Shown one piece after another: positions 47,758 through 56,631 of a DNA stretch of 57,069 bases (within the stretch, counting starts at the first letter, position 1; the number at the start of each line of letters is the position of its first letter). The DNA lies in assembly GCA_031316115.1 (NCBI GenBank), contig JALDRC010000013.1:1-57069 (forward strand). Reading direction: 5' to 3'. The translations under genes and the position numbers were made by a program. The DNA is from Nitrososphaeraceae archaeon. GTDB taxonomy: Archaea > Thermoproteota > Nitrososphaeria > Nitrososphaerales > Nitrososphaeraceae. Under the pieces are notes generated by a model. That model had not been told where the DNA came from, did no database searches, and was given only the letters and a program-made list of their open reading frames with translations.

Positions 47758-48147
47758 ATGAATTCAGGATTAGCCAGCGTAAAACAGGTAATGAATAAAA
47801 GTATTATTTCTGTAGAAAAAAATGATGCGATAAGAACAGCAATTAAAAAGATGGTAATAGGTGATATAGGTTCTCTTCTTGTTACTTCAGAAGGCGTTCC
47901 AACAGGAATAATCACTGAAAGAGATATCTTAAGATCTTTTGCTACTGAAAAATTAGAACCAGAAAATAAAGTAGAAACCATAATGAGCAGTCCTTTGATT
48001 TCAGTAGATTCAAATGCAAGTCTTAATGAAGCTGCAGAAATCATGCTGACCAACAATGTACGTAGGCTGATGGTAAAAGAAAATGATAAATACGTAGGAT
48101 TAATTTCGCAGAGAGAATTACAACGGTTCATAGTAGAGTCAAGATAG
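47758..48147 (+). CDS. CBS-domain pair protein
   Basis: This is 129 residues from an ATG and consists of two CBS motifs, a Bateman module. CBS1: VKQVMNKSIISVEKNDAIRT, GDIGSLLVTSEGVPTGIITE with RDILRSF. CBS2: VETIMSSPLISVDSNASLNE, AAEIMLTNNVRRLMVKENDK with YVGLISQRELQRF. Such pairs bind adenine nucleotides (AMP, ATP, SAM) and control partner proteins. Stand-alone pairs are common in Nitrososphaeria. No partner is adjacent. Confidence 0.9.
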   Translation: MNSGLASVKQVMNKSIISVEKNDAIRTAIKKMVIGDIGSLLVTSEGVPTGIITERDILRSFATEKLEPENKVETIMSSPLISVDSNASLNEAAEIMLTNNVRRLMVKENDKYVGLISQRELQRFIVESR

Positions 48148-48558
48148 ATTCGTTCTTGTATTTCAGTTCAATCACTTATCCCAATGCAATATGAAATACT
48201 TGTAAATCGATAGATATTCTTTTACGCCTACTAATCTATATCCTGAATAATTATACATACAAAATTTAAAATAATCCTTTTCAAATTTTCGAGGGGAATC
48301 CCTTACAAGTTTTTACATGTAACATTTTGTCGGTTGTGTATGACAAATTTTTTTATTTCTGTATTTAATTTTTACATTTCAAACTATTCAAATCAAATAT
48401 TTTAAATCACCTGGTTATGGGTTTAGTATTTTAATATCATAATCTTTAAAGACCTCAACATGAACTTAAAACTTGTAAATTGAAAAACCATTGTTATATG
48501 AGTTTAATCATAGTTCTCCTATAGGAAGGATTATTAGATAAAAAATAAAATTAAAAAC
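48148..48558. other. Intergenic upstream of IS6-like insertion
   Basis: No gene and no strong repeat seen. The 8-bp target sequence TTAAAAAC at 48551-48558 is the left target duplication of the neighbouring element. Confidence 0.5.
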
Positions 48559-49279
48559 GGTGCTGTTAAGTTAAGGGTATTTCACCTCCAATTTTGGAAA
48601 AAATAATATTTCTAACTTTTGAATTATATAGATAAACAAACAATTTCATCCAATTGTATACATGGTGAAGATCACATTTTATACCATTATTCTTGGTACA
48701 CGGATAGTAATCATCAAAACCTTCTGTTCTGTCCTTAAAATACTGCATCACTCTTTCAATCAGACTTTTCTCAAAAGGTGAATGTAATCTATGTTTTAGG
48801 TGTAAAAAGTTACATGCTTGTGGATACCATGTACCTCCATCAGTGTAAATTGTATGTCTACCATATTTGGATACAAGAGAACTGATAAAATTCTCTGCTA
48901 CAAACATGTTTCTCTCTTTGGATATATGGATTCCAAGCACAGATCTCTGAACTGGTTCAATACAAATCCATAACCAAAAATGCTGATCACCAATCTGAAT
49001 AATTGTTTCATCTATAATAAAAGCAGTTACTCTTTTTCTTAAAAATCTGGTAATGAACCAAAACGTTGAATCCACTCCCAAATTGCAACATAACTTCTTT
49101 TTTGATCCTTGAACAGTTCCAATGCTTTAGACGTATTTCGTAGACTGAGACCAAGAAAGTACAAATACAAAGAATACATTACTATACATGTGGATGTTCT
49201 GTTTCTTTCAAATAATCTAATGACCATCGATTAGAAATAGAACATTCACAGCAGCTTCTTTCGTTAACTTAACAGCACC
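48559..49279 (-). mobile_element. IS6-like element with perfect ends and target duplication
   Basis: A 721-bp element. The left end GGTGCTGTTAAGTTAA (48559-48574) is the exact reverse complement of the right end TTAACTTAACAGCACC (49264-49279). It is flanked by an 8-bp direct repeat TTAAAAAC (48551-48558 and 49280-49287), the duplication size made by the IS6 family. This is the youngest of five copies between 40.5 and 52.3 kb. Confidence 0.9.
48566..49227 (-). pseudogene. IS6-like transposase, shifted by one base near 49050
   Basis: The first frame (ATG 49227) reads CIVMYSLYLYFLGLSLRNTS, KALELFKDQKRSYVAIWEWI, QRFGSLPDF and stops. After a one-base shift the rest reads RKRVTAFIIDETIIQIGDQH, LVSKYGRHTIYTDGGTWYPQ, IERVMQYFKDRTEGFDDYYP to a TAA inside the left terminal repeat. 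DDE residues are present (FIIDE, YTDGG, IERV). Compared with copy B one base is missing in the 39-base stretch around 49050. The shift sits at GATTTTTAAG, a T5 run, so slippage could rescue it, or it is a simple defect. Confidence 0.72.
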
Positions 49280-49316
49280 TTAAAAACCTAAAATTATTTA
49301 AAAATTAATACAAATA

Positions 49317-49835
49317 TTAGTCTGTACTAATTCTTGAGGCAAGTCCAAGATCTACTACAAGTGTGGATTCACCAAACTTGCTTGGTAGATCAATAGAAGT
49401 TGTATTGTCTCGAATCATATAATAGGTTAATGTATTTTTATTAGAATTATATATCGGGTTGAACAATTCACTTAATACTTCATTTTGTTTTCCCTCTAAT
49501 TTATTTATAAACAAAAACGTGCTAGATTTATCAACCGCAGGATCTTTTGTTTCAAGAGTCCAATTCCCTATAAATTCAGGTGTAGTAACAAATGTGACAA
49601 TTAACTCTGGTTGATCTGAAAACAATATTGTTTTGTTTGATATATCGTTTAATACTAAAAGAAAAGTAGTTTCATTAATCTCAGAAATTGAACCAGAATT
49701 GGCATGTCGTAATGCAAAGAATCTAGAATCTTCTGAATTAGTACCATTTTCTTGTGCATAAACAACATTGGTAGATATCATCAGAGCAGGAACAATTACT
49801 GTTATGATCATGAATAAGCAGAATATTTTATTCAT
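49317..49835 (-). CDS. Secreted protein of unknown function
   Basis: This is 172 residues from an ATG with a signal peptide (FCLFMIITVIVPALMISTNV, cut after VYAQE). The mature domain is beta-rich (ETTFLLVLNDISNKTILFSD, LIVTFVTTPEFIGNWTLETK, TSIDLPSKFGESTLVVDLGL) without Cys. The style resembles the small secreted proteins of Nitrososphaeria in which a single beta sandwich is displayed. It starts close to the right end of the IS6 element, in its own frame. Confidence 0.68.
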   Translation of the reverse strand: MNKIFCLFMIITVIVPALMISTNVVYAQENGTNSEDSRFFALRHANSGSISEINETTFLLVLNDISNKTILFSDQPELIVTFVTTPEFIGNWTLETKDPAVDKSSTFLFINKLEGKQNEVLSELFNPIYNSNKNTLTYYMIRDNTTSIDLPSKFGESTLVVDLGLASRISTD

Positions 49836-50349
49836 TGATTATTTTATGTTACGAGTTTATTTTAATATTTACTTTATTTACTATTTATAAGAGCATTTGA
49901 TATTTTTATATAGTTATAAAAAAGAATTTTACTAAATTATTTTGATAAAGGATTTTAATATATTTTTTATATTGGCATTATAAATTAAGCAGATCTTAAA
50001 TATTAAATACATATCTATTCAGAGTTTGAAGCAAACAGAAATTATCATGGTAATTGACATTGAATAAGAACAAGAAATCTGATATCGATTATAATGATTA
50101 ACACAACTTTATTTCATATCGATAACCTTGGAAAATTAACTATTTTCAAGGATAAAAAATGTTCTGTGTTCTAAATAATTTGCAATCCAAGTAATATTCA
50201 TAATTATAGATAAGGAAATTTTTAATAAATTTCAAACTAAGATTTTGATGAAGACCACGTTAAAAACAGAAAAACTTTAGATCACACAAACGATCCCGCT
50301 AATTTAATTAATGCAACTAAGGTTTTAGATTGAACAATTTTGGTCCCTG
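49836..50349. other. Intergenic, AT-rich, nothing recognised
   Basis: No coding frame. A weak inverted repeat around ATATCGAT (about 50082-50123) is the only structure noted. Confidence 0.45.
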
Positions 50350-51065
50350 TGTTAGTAGGTTAATCTAATTAAATACCATTTCGGCTCCAATAGTAGATAG
50401 TAATTTCTTTCCCATTTTAACCAAATAAAGATATATGAATAATCTGATCCAATTGTATGAATTTTTTAGATCAAATCATATACCCATATTTTTAATGCAT
50501 AGATAGTAAAAATCAGAAATTTCTATTCTATCATTTGAATACTTCTTTAATCTTTCAATCAGGTTTTTGCTAAAAGAATATGTAATCTATGTAATATGTA
50601 CAGTAAATTATATGCTTGCGGATCCCACCTAAAACCTATATTTTTGTACCGTATTTCAATCATAGTTTGATATAATAGATCTGATAAACTTTGGTACAAA
50701 CATATTCCTTCAGATGCATATTGATTACAAACACAAAATCTATGAATCGGTTCAAGTTCTACAATCAGAAATGGTGATTACCAATAATAAATACAGTTTT
50801 ATTTCTTTATTAAGAATGCTGATGAACATGTTCTCAAAATCTGCAATTCCTAAACCTTTGTATCCATCAGTTACTACATGACTTCTATTCTAGGTCTTTA
50901 GAAGTTCCAATGATAGATGTATTTCGTAAACCCGGACAAATAAAATACAAATCTAAATAATACCTAACTATTCATACGGTTGTTCTGTATCTTCTAAATA
51001 ATCTTATTATCACATATTAGAAATAGAACATCCACAGCTAAATGTCTTTATTTAGCTCGAAAGTG
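50350..51065 (-). mobile_element. Heavily decayed IS6-like element, copy D
   Basis: The minus strand still shows the leader GATGTTCTATTTCTAATATG, as in the intact copy, and coding scraps for FGLRNTS-type and DDE regions, but with many stops and shifts. Limits are approximate. The gap from 51066 to 51717 is AT-rich with no gene. Confidence 0.55.
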
Positions 51066-51717
51066 GATCATATGGTGTTATTTACAATTTGTAACAAAAT
51101 TATAAGATTTTGTTAATTCTAATAATAGTAAGATTACAGGCTCTATACGTAATGACTTTGAAAGGATCTGTATAGATTCTTTTTTTTATTTCAAGAGTAT
51201 GAATAATTGAAAATATCATCCTATAAATTGAAATTTTTTAATATACTATTATATCTTTTACTTCCAAAGAATGAATTTAGCCCCAAAATTATCATATATC
51301 ATTTTATTTTTTATTATTACTAGATGTTTTAATATTCTGTTCAAATTTTAAAATAGAATAACAAGAAGTAACAATTGGAAAAAACTATATTGAGATTATA
51401 GAAAGAGTAAAAAAACCAATAATTGAATTTCTAATAAAAAAATATTTTCGTGTTATTTTAGAATATTAGTAATTTAATTTAAAAAAAATACTAAATAATT
51501 TTTTTAATCATAAAAATGCAGAGTATTCTTAATACTAAAAATTATTTGTGCGGTCCAAAATATTAAAAAACATCATATTGGTAAGCTTTGAGGTGCATAA
51601 ACTTTACTATCTAGATTGATCTAGATTTAGAAAATTCTTTAAATTGACAGATACAAACAAAAAAATATGTTCAATCGTCTGTTGATAGATAAAAAAAGTT
51701 GAAAAACAGAGTCATTG

Positions 51718-51934
51718 TTACCTTTTTACACAATAATGGTTGATACAAACAAAAAAGAACTGTTACCTTTTTACACAATAATGGTTGATACAAACAAAAA
51801 AGAACTGTTACCTTTTTACACAATAATGGTTGATACAAACAAAAAAGAACTGTTACCTTTTTACACAATAATGGTTGATACAAACAAAAAAGAACTGTTA
51901 CCTTTTTACACAATAATGGTTGATACAAACAAAA
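51718..51934. repeat. 45-bp tandem repeat, 4.8 copies
   Basis: The unit starts TTACCTTTTTACACAATAAT at 51718, 51763, 51808, 51853 and (partial, 37 bp) 51898. The copies are identical. A lone GATACAAACAAAAAAA at 51650-51665 resembles the unit end. Because 45 is a multiple of three, frames are open on both strands (plus LLPFYTIMVDTNKKE, minus YQPLLCKKVTVLFCL per unit), but no signal, start context or outside coding supports a gene. Confidence 0.9.
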
Positions 51935-52059
51935 TCAATTTAATTAAATAATTAACTAAAATCATCTCATCTCCGATTTAATACTTTTCTCTCAAAAAGG
52001 GAAGGAAAATATTGTAAGGACAAATGAAAAGTCTTTTGTATATTTCTCGAAATGTTGTG

Positions 52060-52240
52060 ATGTTAAAATAAGCTGCTCAAAATGTAGCTAAGTTTCTTTT
52101 ATTTATGCTATGAATAAAATTAAATTTGCAAGAAATAAGATCTATCTATATGGTAATGTACTCTCGTTATCTATGTTTTCTTGGTTGAAGTTGAAGTCAT
52201 ATATCTTCTGCATTATATATATCCTGACAGTACTGTTCGT
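52060..52240 (+). mobile_element. IS6-like fragment, copy E (5' end only)
   Basis: MNKIKFARNKIYLYGNVLSL from ATG 52110 matches the transposase start MNQIKFERN of copy B, and the leader AATAAGCTGCTCAAAATG resembles the other copies. The frame soon loses similarity; the open frame to 52364 is not a gene. The stretch up to 52681 shows no further gene. Confidence 0.5.
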
Positions 52241-52681
52241 CATACATTTATCTATTATCGAATGGGATTATAGATATATAGTGAGTATATTTTTGAAGCT
52301 TAAATGGACATTAAATTATAAATCTAAAAATCCGAAAATTACTTATATCAGAGGAAATCGTTGAAAAAATTTCCATTCATAGATTCACTAGTATTCATTT
52401 CAAAAGCAATGAACTATTATTAGAGTATTTGTGTTTATGGTATTTTGATGGTTATAGTTTCTATTGGAATTAAATATTTATATTTATTTGGAGAAAGTAA
52501 TTTAAGTTACCAATATTTTATTATCAATTTTTAATAAAAATTTGGTAGCCATCTATCTATTTATCAAACAATAGATGGCTACGTGTGAATTTCTGGTATT
52601 TTTTATGTTGGAATATCTTTTGATATCCGGTTTGAGGTTTATATTATTTTATTTTATTTTTTGAACTGTTATATTTTTGTT

Positions 52682-53089
52682 TTAACAGTCATATCCATAT
52701 TCGCAGTATGGATATTCTTCTTCATATTGTGGTTCATAATTTTTGTATTCTTTTTTATAGTTATCATATCCGTCTTCATAATTTTTATTATATGGTTTGA
52801 CATTGTCTTCATATTCAGCATATGAATTATAGTTATCATATCTATCATGTTTCTTGTATTCTTTGTCGTCATAACTATCATATCTATCATGTTTCTTGTA
52901 TTCTTTGTCGTCATAACTATCATATCTATCATGTTTCTTGTATTCTTTGTCATAATCATCATATCTATCGTGTTTGTATTTCTTTCCTGTTGCATCAGCA
53001 TCATTTATAAAATATGGTGATGCTATAGTGATTGCTCCTGCAACTAGAACTGCTGCAAGAAATATAGAGGCTATCTCTTTTGTAACCAT
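52682..53089 (-). CDS. Secreted Tyr/Asp/Lys repeat protein of the shared-signal family
   Basis: This is 135 residues from ATG 53089; an earlier ATG (53134) would add 15 residues in front of the signal and is less likely. The signal is MVTKEIASIFLAAVLVAGAI, as in the family genes at 16278, 18937, 22227 and 53468. The mature part has repeats of 14 residues (YKKHDRYDSYDDKE, 42 bp, about three copies over 52839-52980) and an acidic Tyr-rich end with two Cys (YPCEYGYDC-like, YCEYGYDC). It probably lies on the surface or in a matrix. Confidence 0.7.
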   Translation of the reverse strand: MVTKEIASIFLAAVLVAGAITIASPYFINDADATGKKYKHDRYDDYDKEYKKHDRYDSYDDKEYKKHDRYDSYDDKEYKKHDRYDNYNSYAEYEDNVKPYNKNYEDGYDNYKKEYKNYEPQYEEEYPYCEYGYDC

Positions 53090-53467
53090 ATTTAGGTATA
53101 TGGAGTTTATTATATTTGAATTGCTTCTAATCATGCTCTATTAACATACCTAAAAAAATTACAAAATATTATTTATAAATATAAAATAGAAGTATTGTAT
53201 CTAAAATTAGAATATAAAATAAATCATCAAAGAAGTTAATGAAAAAAAAAGTCGAATTTCTGTTTTTTTATTTTTTTTTAGAAGTTGGGCAAAAAAAGGA
53301 ATATAAATTCAACCAGTTTTTTCTTATCGGAATATCCTATTAAACAATCTCTTCTAAATTTCCAATTATAATTATTTGGTTATAATACTATAAAAATAAA
53401 ATTAAATTTAAAATCTATTGAAAATTTTTGCGTATAAGAGATATAACTTACAGTTTTATTTTTAACA

Positions 53468-53938
53468 TTGGGCAATAGGATAACAAAAAATAGTGTAATA
53501 TTTTTGGCAATAGTGTTAGTTGCAGGAACTTCTATTTCTATAATTATTCCAATATCTTTTGCTGAACAATATGGAGAAAGACAATATTCTGAAGAGGGAT
53601 ATGGTAAAGACAATGTAAAAGAGAACCATTACAAGGAGAGTCCGCCTTCTAGTGAAGATGGTGTTGGAGTAACAGCAGATAATATATATCAAGTTGGTGG
53701 ACCACAACAATTTGGAGATAGTGAGGGACATGGTGCTGGATCTATAGCACATTGTCATGATGGCGATTTTGTCATTTCTGGAGGTTACACTTTAATCCAA
53801 GACGATTCAGAAACACTTGATCTAGAATACATACAAGATGTTCCTACTATTGATGGGACAGGGTGGAATGTTGCTTTTATAGGTGGGACTGAGGAAACAG
53901 GCATACAAGCAATTGCCATTTGCTATGATACTCAATAA
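53468..53938 (+). CDS. Secreted protein of the shared-signal family with a compact C-terminal domain
   Basis: This is 156 residues from a TTG. The signal (VIFLAIVLVAGTSISIIIPI, cut before AEQYGE) belongs to the family described at 16278. After a short Tyr/Gly/Glu linker the mature part is a compact domain: AHCHDGDFVISGGYTLIQDD, DLEYIQDVPTIDGTGWNVAF, GGTEETGIQAIAICYDTQ. Cys near both ends could pair. The GD(F/T)VISGGY...W.V...A.AxC pattern is seen in small extracellular beta domains of several archaea and bacteria. It is divergent from the 52682 gene. Confidence 0.72.
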   Translation: MGNRITKNSVIFLAIVLVAGTSISIIIPISFAEQYGERQYSEEGYGKDNVKENHYKESPPSSEDGVGVTADNIYQVGGPQQFGDSEGHGAGSIAHCHDGDFVISGGYTLIQDDSETLDLEYIQDVPTIDGTGWNVAFIGGTEETGIQAIAICYDTQ

Positions 53939-54780
53939 CACCTCCATTAATTTTCTTTTTATTTTAGTTTAATGATTATTACTTAGTTACTAAACTAATG
54001 ATACTTAAACTCAAATTACAAGGCAAATGTAGGTTCGTGTTGTTACCGGTATTGTAACCTTTAAACCCATATTATTTTATGAGGTCATACAGTATATTAA
54101 GGTCTAAAAAGTACAATAATATAATTCTCCAAATCCATAATATATTAGACGTTACAAAGATTGGTAAATTTGTTAAGAAGGTTGCATTATAAACTATCGA
54201 AATACAAATCTAGATAAATTATTTTCTTAATTTTTATTTATAATATGATTTCAAGTATTTATCAGATATGATGCCGTTTTTGTCCTAGCCATCCAAAGAA
54301 TTTAAGGTAAATAATTTTTTGCCAGAATTCTTAATCGATGTTTTAGTAATTGTAATAGCTTATATTCAAATTTATTACTTTCACAATCAACTTTTAAAAT
54401 TATAAATCTTTTTTTTCTATCCTTATCAATAAGATTCTCCAGAGTAAATGAGATATCGACAAACAATTTGCTATAGAAAAAATAAATGATAACAAAAAAA
54501 ATCAAATCATATTTTGGAGTCAGATAATGTAGTGAATATTTCTAGATGATAAGCATATAATACCCATAGTGTTATGATAAATAGATTCTCTTCAATTGTA
54601 TTACTGTATGGTTCATATCTATACTTGGTTTAAAATATATATTTATGATCCTTGTATATTTATTCTGATGGTAAATAGTGTTATGTGTCTATCTATTGCT
54701 AGATACTACATTTTGGATGAAACATCTGAGGATTATTCAATTTATAATTCCATCCAATTATTAATTGATGTACTTACACA
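53939..54780. other. 0.8 kb gap before the IS481-like element
   Basis: A T-rich stretch follows the stop of the secreted gene. Frames at 54302-54505 (minus) and 54596-54805 (plus) have no recognisable features, and the second runs into the element. A small hairpin GTTAC/GTAAC lies near 54042-54058. I see no gene. Confidence 0.4.
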
Positions 54781-55800
54781 CATAGGTTACAATTTCATTT
54801 ACTGACATGGGTAACACTCTCTAGCTCTGCTAGGAAGTTTATAGGAAATAGATTTACAAACAAAATATAATTTACTTCATGAAAAAGAATGGCCTGGAGA
54901 TACTGTAATTGATATCTGTATTAGATATCAGATATCTAGAAAGATATACTACAAGTGGAAAAACAGGTACCTAAAGTATGGAATAGAAGGTTTACATGAT
55001 AAAAGTACAAAACCTCATAATATCCAACCTGGAAAAGTAACAAAAGAGATAGAACAGGAAATACTAAATTTACGTACAACAAAAAGATTTGGATGCAATC
55101 GTATAAAATTCAGATTAAAAAGACTAAAGGAGGTATCACTAAGTACCAGAACCATATACAATATACTGAAAAGACATGGTTTGAATATCTTTTCATGTAA
55201 AATCAGACACAGAAAATACAAAAGATTTGCAATGAAAAAACCTAATCAAATGGTACAGATGGACATTTTAGGACCATTTTACATAGAGAATTGTGCTCAA
55301 AAGAACTATGTTATCAGTTGTGAAGATGATTGTTCAAGAAAGATAGCAAGTGAATGGACTGAGAGAAAAAGGAGTGTAGATGTAATAGATGTACTGGAAG
55401 ACTACATAGTAGATAATGGTAAACCAGAAAAGGTAATGCATGATAATGGTAAACAGTTTACATCCAAGATATTCAGACGTTTTCTACGACGTAACAATAT
55501 AAAAGATAAATCCATACCTGCTAGATATCCACAATTACAGGGAAAAATTGAAGCATATAACAAGATTGTAAAGAATGAGTTTCTAGCAGTAGAAAATATT
55601 CCTAATGTAGAAGAAGGTAAGCGAATGTATTCCATGTTTGTCAAAGCATACAATGAAGAAAGAGAACATGGTGGTATAGGTGGTCATACACCATCTGAAA
55701 TGTTTCTTATAAAAGGAAGATTAAATAGTTATAATGGTAACAAGAAAATCAAGCAGATAAAAAGTGTTACCCATGTTGGTAAGTGAATCTGTTACCTATG
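54781..55800 (+). mobile_element. IS481-like element with 38-bp imperfect inverted ends
   Basis: Left end 54781-54818 (CATAGGTTACA...) and right end 55763-55800 pair at 32 of 38 positions; the inner 14 bases (ACATGGGTAACACT) are perfect. Beyond these ends TACTT occurs on both sides in inverted order, so the true ends may be longer. No clear target duplication was seen. The element carries one rve-type transposase gene. Confidence 0.75.
54845..55786 (+). CDS. IS481-type (rve integrase core) transposase, normal start missing
   Basis: One frame is open from 54845 (after TAG 54842) to TGA 55786, about 313 residues. The N-terminal HTH reads VIDICIRYQISRKIYYKWKN, RYLKYGIEGLHDKSTKPHNI and RFGCNRIKFRLKRLKE. 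The rve core has Asp in MVQMDILGPF, Asp in KVMHDNGKQFTS and Glu in QGKIEAYNKIV. There is no ATG, GTG or TTG before 55181, and starting there would delete the whole HTH. ATA at 54848 is where a start would be expected, so an ATG-to-ATA change may have silenced it. Otherwise the gene looks whole. Confidence 0.75.
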   Translation, partial: EIDLQTKYNLLHEKEWPGDTVIDICIRYQISRKIYYKWKNRYLKYGIEGLHDKSTKPHNIQPGKVTKEIEQEILNLRTTKRFGCNRIKFRLKRLKEVSLSTRTIYNILKRHGLNIFSCKIRHRKYKRFAMKKPNQMVQMDILGPFYIENCAQKNYVISCEDDCSRKIASEWTERKRSVDVIDVLEDYIVDNGKPEKVMHDNGKQFTSKIFRRFLRRNNIKDKSIPARYPQLQGKIEAYNKIVKNEFLAVENIPNVEEGKRMYSMFVKAYNEEREHGGIGGHTPSEMFLIKGRLNSYNGNKKIKQIKSVTHVGK

Positions 55801-56018
55801 TATACAAGTACAACAATTAATATAAGTTTATCTATAATAATTGCATATTGTGTTGGATAACTACTTTGGAGCAACAGGAATTCTGTAAATAAGGAACATT
55901 TTCCCATCCAATCTTTTTTATTAGTTATCTCTTCATACCTTAACCATGAGTTCTGACCATTGAAAGTAGCATAATCATTTTGTTCAAGTATTTCATTAAT
56001 AGAACAATCAGAAATCAC
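55801..56018 (-). pseudogene. Possible gene fragment cut by the IS481-like element
   Basis: A GTG frame from 56018 reads NDYATFNGQNSWLRYEEITN, KKDWMGKCSLFTEFLLLQSS and then runs through hydrophobic sequence into the right end of the element (GNRFTYQHG), stopping at 55767. The first half looks like real protein, the last part is from the element. Family unknown. No matching piece was found on the other side. Confidence 0.3.
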
Positions 56019-56208
56019 TTTTTATTATAAATCTAGACTAATTTAGATATCATTATAAACCTTTATGTTGATATCATTTTCAAATACCTCATTAATCTTA
56101 AAATTAAAATTTTTTAGAATCTTTTTATTAGATCATACAGAACATAATATAAAAAGAAAACCTCCATCTATGTATGTTAAATTTGTTGATCTCTTGATAT
56201 GAATGTGA

Positions 56209-56631
56209 CTATATATATCGTCTTTCTGATTCTTGAATAGGGTAGTCATTAGCACTCATATCTCGTATAAGCATCAATCCATCATCATTAAATTCCCAAT
56301 GCTCATTACCATGGGTTCTCATCCATTGTTTTGGATTATCCGCATCTCTCCATTCATATTCAAATCTTACTGAGATACGATTTCCATTATAACACCACAA
56401 CTCTTTCATTAGACGATATTCGAGTTCTTTAGCCCATTTGCGCTTTAGGAATGATATTATCTCTTCTCTACCTTGAAAAAACTCGATACGATTACGCCAT
56501 CGAGAATCTTTCGTATATGCTTGTGCTACGAGTTCTGGGTTACGAGTATTCCAAGCATCTTGAGCTACCTTAACTTTAGCTCTTGCTGTTTTTTCAGAAA
56601 AAGGAGGCTTGATATCTGTTGGTTTTCCCAT
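56209..56631 (-). CDS. DUF1348 / NTF2-like (SnoaL fold) protein
   Basis: This is 140 residues from an ATG. The sequence matches the DUF1348 pattern along its length: FSEKTARAKVKVAQDAWNTR, NPELVAQAYTKDSRWRNRIE, FFQGREEIISFLKRKWAKEL, RISVRFEYEWRDADNPKQWM, RTHGNEHWEFNDDGLMLIRD. The cone-shaped NTF2-like fold forms a hydrophobic pocket; catalytic roles are unproven for this branch. Codon use and identity to bacterial members suggest horizontal acquisition is possible. Cytoplasmic. Confidence 0.88.
   Translation of the reverse strand: MGKPTDIKPPFSEKTARAKVKVAQDAWNTRNPELVAQAYTKDSRWRNRIEFFQGREEIISFLKRKWAKELEYRLMKELWCYNGNRISVRFEYEWRDADNPKQWMRTHGNEHWEFNDDGLMLIRDMSANDYPIQESERRYI

Noticed and set aside
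51671-51951. Open frames on both strands over the 45-bp repeat
   Set aside because: Open only because the unit is divisible by three; no start context and no coding beyond the repeat.
54596-54805. 69-residue plus-strand frame
   Set aside because: No recognisable feature and its end runs into the left end of the IS481-like element.
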